8,126 nucleotides of DNA. Source: Chloroflexota bacterium (GTDB taxonomy: Bacteria > Chloroflexota > Limnocylindria > Limnocylindrales > CSP1-4). Below, one piece after another: positions 6,037 to 8,126 of the stretch. The notes under the pieces were generated by a model. That model saw only the letters and a list, made by a program, of their open reading frames with translations, searched no databases and was not told where the DNA came from. How positions within the stretch are numbered: the first letter of the stretch is position 1; each line of letters opens with the position of its first letter. Where the stretch lies: positions 1-8,126 of the forward strand of contig JACQEF010000122.1 in the NCBI GenBank assembly GCA_016200745.1. The letters are read 5' to 3'. The position numbers and the translations under genes are program-made.

Positions 6037-6064
6037 TCTATAATTGGCTCCGTCGCTCAGTCAA
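6037..6064 (-). promoter_or_regulatory. Promoter of the membrane-protein operon
   Basis: On the minus strand TTGACT (6064-6059) is followed by a 16-nt spacer and TATAGA (6042-6037). This is the best sigma70-like promoter in the window. The predicted start near 6030 gives a leader of about 30 nt carrying the GGGAGGTG Shine-Dalgarno. Confidence 0.65.
6039..6044 (+). promoter_or_regulatory. TATAAT -10 element of the tetR-family gene
   Basis: A perfect TATAAT lies on the plus strand about 65 nt before the tetR start codon. It overlaps the -10 of the divergent operon (TCTATAAT read both ways), giving a symmetric bidirectional promoter. No clear -35 is present at 17 bp, so this direction may be weaker. 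Confidence 0.5.
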
Positions 6065-6065
6065 T
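6043..6065. promoter_or_regulatory. Imperfect inverted repeat, candidate TetR operator
   Basis: ATTGGCT (6043-6049) and AGTCAAT (6059-6065) form 7-bp arms with one mismatch around a 9-bp centre. The repeat covers the -35 and spacer of the membrane-protein promoter and touches the -10 of tetR. A bound dimer could therefore repress both directions. Its size is within the usual range for TetR operators; the assignment is inferred. Confidence 0.4.
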
Positions 6066-6108
6066 AGATTCACCGGACGTCCGCGCCAGGAGCCACGGGG
6101 GCCAGGTC

Positions 6109-6702
6109 ATGCCACGGCGATACACTCTCGGCAAGCGTGCCGGTCAGAAGGCGCAGACGCGGCAGCGGATCCTGGATGCCGCCGCCGCGCTGTATCAGGA
6201 ACACGGGGTGTCGCGGACCACCATCCCGGAGATCGCCCGGCGAGCCGACGTCGCACCGGGCACGGTCCTCAACCACTTCGCGTCCGCGGACGAGTTGGCT
6301 CGGGCCGTCCTCGGCGGGGTGCTGGGGTCGCTCCAGCTCCCCTCGGCGGCCGTGTTCGCCGGGCACGCCGCGGTGCCGGACCGTGTTGCCCGCCTGTGCT
6401 GCGAGATCTTCGCCTTCTACGACCGGAGTGAATCGTGGTACCTCGCATATGCCAGGGAGCCCAAGGGGGTCCCCGCCTGGGCCGAGGCCGAGGCGACCTT
6501 CTTCGCGGCGTTCGACGAATTGCTCCGCGCGGCGCTGGGCCCGCTGGCCCGCGATGCGTCGATCGTGGCAATCGTCTCGACGATGCTCGGCGGCGAGGCC
6601 TGGTCATCCCTGCGGGCCCGCGGGCTGTCGTCCGAGCAGATCGCCGACCTCGTGATCGAGATCCTGGCGCCCTGGCTCGCGGCCAAGGTTGCCGTTCGGT
6701 GA
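6109..6702 (+). CDS. TetR/AcrR family transcriptional regulator
   Basis: This 197-residue protein has an N-terminal HTH domain. RQRILDAAAALYQEHGVSRTTIPEIARRADVAPGTVLNHFASADELARAV (about residues 18-67) has the usual helix-turn-helix with the T-V-x-x-H-F recognition helix and the following K/D-E-L segment. The C-terminal ligand-binding domain is helical (EAEATFFAAFDELLRAAL and SEQIADLVIEILAPWLA); the ligand is unknown. The ATG at 6109 begins the conserved part. Only a G-run 7 nt upstream could serve as a ribosome site, and the sequence further upstream belongs to the divergent promoter. It is divergent from the two membrane genes, the common arrangement of a local repressor with its target, and the inverted repeat between them fits autoregulation. 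Confidence 0.92.
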   Translation: MPRRYTLGKRAGQKAQTRQRILDAAAALYQEHGVSRTTIPEIARRADVAPGTVLNHFASADELARAVLGGVLGSLQLPSAAVFAGHAAVPDRVARLCCEIFAFYDRSESWYLAYAREPKGVPAWAEAEATFFAAFDELLRAALGPLARDASIVAIVSTMLGGEAWSSLRARGLSSEQIADLVIEILAPWLAAKVAVR

Positions 6703-6870
6703 ATGTGGTTGACGGATCCGACCGCATCGGACACCATGCCCGAACCGTGAGTCACACCAGCCTCTCCAGGAACATGTGTATGCGCAGGCGGCCCCGCCGT
6801 GCGGAGGATGGGGTCTGACGTCTCGCGCACCTGAGCAGGGGTAGAGCGGGACCGAAGACGAGGTCCCGGG

Positions 6871-6904
6871 GTCGCAGTCTCCACACCGGAGCTGCGGCTT
6901 TTTT
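6871..6904 (+). terminator. Intrinsic terminator with U6 tract
   Basis: GTCGCAG (6871-6877) pairs with CTGCGGC (6892-6898, one G-U) and CTCC with GGAG, with a single bulged T and an ACACC loop. TTTTTT follows at 6899-6904. This is the only classical U-tract terminator in the window. It lies 168 nt after tetR and 100 nt before osmC, so it could end tetR transcription or act as an attenuator for osmC-metY. Confidence 0.85.
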
Positions 6905-6946
6905 AGTTCCTCCGAACCACACGACGGGTGACCGCCGAGCCCGCCC

Positions 6947-6963
6947 GCGCTGTCCGTCAGCGC
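6947..6963 (+). repeat. Short inverted repeat upstream of osmC
   Basis: GCGCTG and CAGCGC form a perfect 6-bp stem with a TCCGT loop between the terminator and the osmC ribosome site. It may be an operator or mRNA hairpin; its function is unknown. Confidence 0.3.
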
Positions 6964-7004
6964 TCCGGGACCTCACCCACCGACTGCACGCACGAGGAAC
7001 AACC

Positions 7005-7535
7005 ATGAGCTCCTTCACGTACGGCGCCGTCATCCCTTCCGGGGCGGCGGCCTTCGCCGCAGCACCCTCGTCCGCCCTGACCACCTTCCGCGTCGAGAGT
7101 CGGCAGGAGGCGGGCCTGCGGAGCCGGGTCCGAACGCGAAGCTTCACCATCGACGTCGACGAGCCACCGACCCTCGCGGGAGGGGACGCCGCCCCGAGTC
7201 CTGTCGAGTTCGCCCTCGCCGCGCTCGCGACCTGCCAGGAAATCACCTATCGACTCCACGCGGACGCGCTCCATATTCCCCTCGACGGCGTCGCCGTAAC
7301 CCTCGAAGGCGACATCGATCTGCGTGGCTTCTTCGCGGTCGATGACCTGATCCGCCCCGGCTTTCTGGCGATTCGCGGGACCGTGAGCCTGGACAGTCCA
7401 GCACCCGTGGAGGAGCTCGAGCGATTGCGCGACCACGTCGACGCGCATTGCCCGGTCCTCGACCTGCTGTCGAACGGCACCCCGATCCATCTCGAGCTGC
7501 TCACGCCGGCTGCGACAGTCGACAACGCCGCCTGA
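7005..7535 (+). CDS. OsmC family protein (thiol peroxidase-like)
   Basis: This 176-residue cytoplasmic protein has the OsmC/Ohr alpha+beta fold pattern. An N-terminal beta region (FRVESRQEAGLRSRVRTRSFTIDVDEPPTLAGGDAAPSPVEFALAALATC) ends at Cys77 on the central helix, and a second conserved cysteine, Cys149, is in DAHCPVLDLL. The two cysteines match the peroxidatic/resolving pair of hydroperoxide-reducing members. The ATG at 7005 has GAGGA 6 nt upstream (6994-6998). metY follows after 37 nt, so the two are probably cotranscribed. A cysteine-based redox protein next to a sulfide-assimilating enzyme suggests handling of sulfide, persulfide or peroxide by-products, which is inference. Substrate class (organic hydroperoxide versus other) cannot be read from the sequence. 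Confidence 0.88.
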   Translation: MSSFTYGAVIPSGAAAFAAAPSSALTTFRVESRQEAGLRSRVRTRSFTIDVDEPPTLAGGDAAPSPVEFALAALATCQEITYRLHADALHIPLDGVAVTLEGDIDLRGFFAVDDLIRPGFLAIRGTVSLDSPAPVEELERLRDHVDAHCPVLDLLSNGTPIHLELLTPAATVDNAA

Positions 7536-7572
7536 GCGACATCGATCCACACCAGAAAGGACGAACCACGAC

Positions 7573-8126
7573 ATGGCTGAGCTCGACCCGACCACCTTCC
7601 GACCCGAGACCCGCGCGCTGCATGCCGGCCAGAAGCCGGACCCGGCCACGAACGCCCGTGCGGTCCCGATCTACGCCACGACCAGCTACGTCTTCGACGA
7701 CGCCGCGCACGCGGCCCGGCTCTTCGGGCTCGAGGAGTTCGGAAACATCTACACCCGGATCATGAACCCCACCACCGGCGTCTTCGAGGAGCGCGTCGCC
7801 GCGCTCGAAGGCGGCGTCGCCGCGCTCGGGCTCGCGTCAGGCCAGGCGGCCGAGACACTGTCGATCCTCAACATCGCCCGAGCCGGCGACAACATCGTCG
7901 CGTCGTCGTCGCTGTACGGCGGCACCTACAACCTGTTCACGCACACGCTGCCCAAGATCGGGATCACCACGACGTACGTCGACGGCAGCGACGCGTCGGC
8001 GTTCGGTCGTGCGATCAATGAGCGGACCAAGGCCGTCTTCCTCGAGCTGATCGGGAACCCGCGGCTGGACGTCCACGACCTCGCCTCGATCGCCGACGTG
8101 GCGCACGCCCGCGGCGTCCCGGTCAT
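7573..8126 (+). CDS. metY: O-acetylhomoserine aminocarboxypropyltransferase (sulfhydrylase), 5' part
   Basis: The first 184 codons are visible; the gene runs off the right edge (full length is usually about 430 residues). The enzyme makes homocysteine from O-acetylhomoserine and sulfide with PLP, in methionine biosynthesis. Visible signatures of the Cys/Met-metabolism PLP family are FRPETRALHAGQ near the start, VPIYATTSYVFDD (31-43), the YTRIMNPTTGVFEERVAALEGG block (60-81), LASGQAAETL (phosphate-binding region), and SSSLYGGTYNLF (112-123). FLELIGNPRLDVHDL is also present. A sequence beginning GLEEFGNIYTR, rather than the shorter cystathionine-synthase form, favours MetY. The PLP lysine lies beyond the window. 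The ATG at 7573 has AAGGA 11 nt upstream (7557-7561). It follows osmC by 37 nt in a probable operon. Confidence 0.93.
   Translation, partial: MAELDPTTFRPETRALHAGQKPDPATNARAVPIYATTSYVFDDAAHAARLFGLEEFGNIYTRIMNPTTGVFEERVAALEGGVAALGLASGQAAETLSILNIARAGDNIVASSSLYGGTYNLFTHTLPKIGITTTYVDGSDASAFGRAINERTKAVFLELIGNPRLDVHDLASIADVAHARGVPV

Larger units (their letters stand above)
6703..7004 (+). promoter_or_regulatory. Gene-free leader upstream of osmC-metY with several hairpins
   Basis: I find no supported coding region in these 302 nt. TTGACG (6709-6714), 17 nt and CACCAT (6732-6737) make a weak promoter, with a TCCGA/TCGGA inverted repeat in its spacer. Predicted hairpins then follow: ACAC/GTGT enclosing CCT-CTCC-AGG (about 6743-6779); CGCAGGCG pairing with CGCC-g-TGCG (6783-6803, GCCC loop); and CGGGACC with GGTCCCG around an 8-nt loop (6847-6868). 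The intrinsic terminator (6871-6904) comes next, and after it GCGCTG/CAGCGC (6947-6963). The order resembles a cis-regulatory leader ending in an attenuator, but I could not match it to SAM-I, SAM-II, SAM-IV, SAH, cobalamin or T-box consensus. It could equally be the 3' end of tetR plus a small RNA. Confidence 0.4.

Noticed and set aside
5695..6108. N-terminal extension of the TetR protein
   Set aside because: It runs antisense through the membrane gene and across the divergent promoter; the HTH domain begins just after the ATG at 6109.
6831..6882. tRNA-like fragments (AGCAGG..TAGAGCG like a D-arm; GGGG-TCGCAGT-CTCC like a T-arm)
   Set aside because: No acceptor stem, no 7-nt anticodon loop (the central hairpin has an 8-nt loop and no T33), and the D-stem does not pair. 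The resemblance is probably chance.
6703..7004. SAM-I/S-box, SAM-IV or T-box element expected before metY
   Set aside because: None of the core motifs is present (no S-box GGCCC/ATGAA-CC core, no TGGNACCGCG T-box). A GGGACCG string resembles part of a T-box but lacks the U needed to pair with the tRNA end.

Overview
This is a GC-rich bacterial chromosomal window (about 70% G+C by eye) with short intergenic gaps. The gene set is a YkoE-type thiamine transporter component under a TPP riboswitch, a glycogen-debranching-type glucosidase, an AcuI/YhdH reductase and an OsmC-MetY pair. With the apparent leaderless starts, this would fit Chloroflexota (Limnocylindria/Ellin6529-like lineages) or Actinobacteriota. 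I cannot place it more finely, and it could come from a metagenome assembly. I see no insertion sequence, prophage, CRISPR array, rRNA or complete tRNA.

Layout. (1) 1-1133, minus strand: an alpha/beta hydrolase of the monoacylglycerol lipase type, then a TPP riboswitch, then the first 32 codons of ykoE, cut by the window edge. The riboswitch and its probable promoter lie inside the 3' end of the hydrolase gene, and the hydrolase stop codon is part of the conserved CUGAGA box. (2) 1176-1991, plus: an MBL-fold hydrolase divergent from the lipase. (3) 2048-4258, plus: a glycogen-debranching family protein whose C-terminal part is lost by a frame-shifting deletion near 3926. The true last 29 or so codons survive out of frame at 3927-4016. 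(4) 4044-5045, minus: an AcuI/YhdH-type NADPH reductase. (5) 5096-6000, minus: two translationally coupled multi-pass membrane proteins (DUF6220-like and DUF2269-like), divergent from a TetR-family repressor (6109-6702). The short region between them carries overlapping -10 elements and an imperfect inverted repeat. (6) 6703-7004: a gene-free leader with several hairpins and a clear intrinsic terminator. (7) 7005-8126, plus: an OsmC-family protein followed by metY, which is cut by the window edge.

Recurring design. Four first-of-transcript genes (starts at 1133-, 1176+, 2048+, 5045-) each have a TANNNT hexamer exactly 6 nt before the start codon. This is the geometry expected for leaderless mRNAs. 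By contrast, ykoE, the first gene of the membrane pair, osmC and metY have recognisable Shine-Dalgarno sequences. Three points deserve a second look: the riboswitch nested in a coding sequence, the deletion in the debranching enzyme, and the unassigned structured leader with terminator upstream of osmC-metY.
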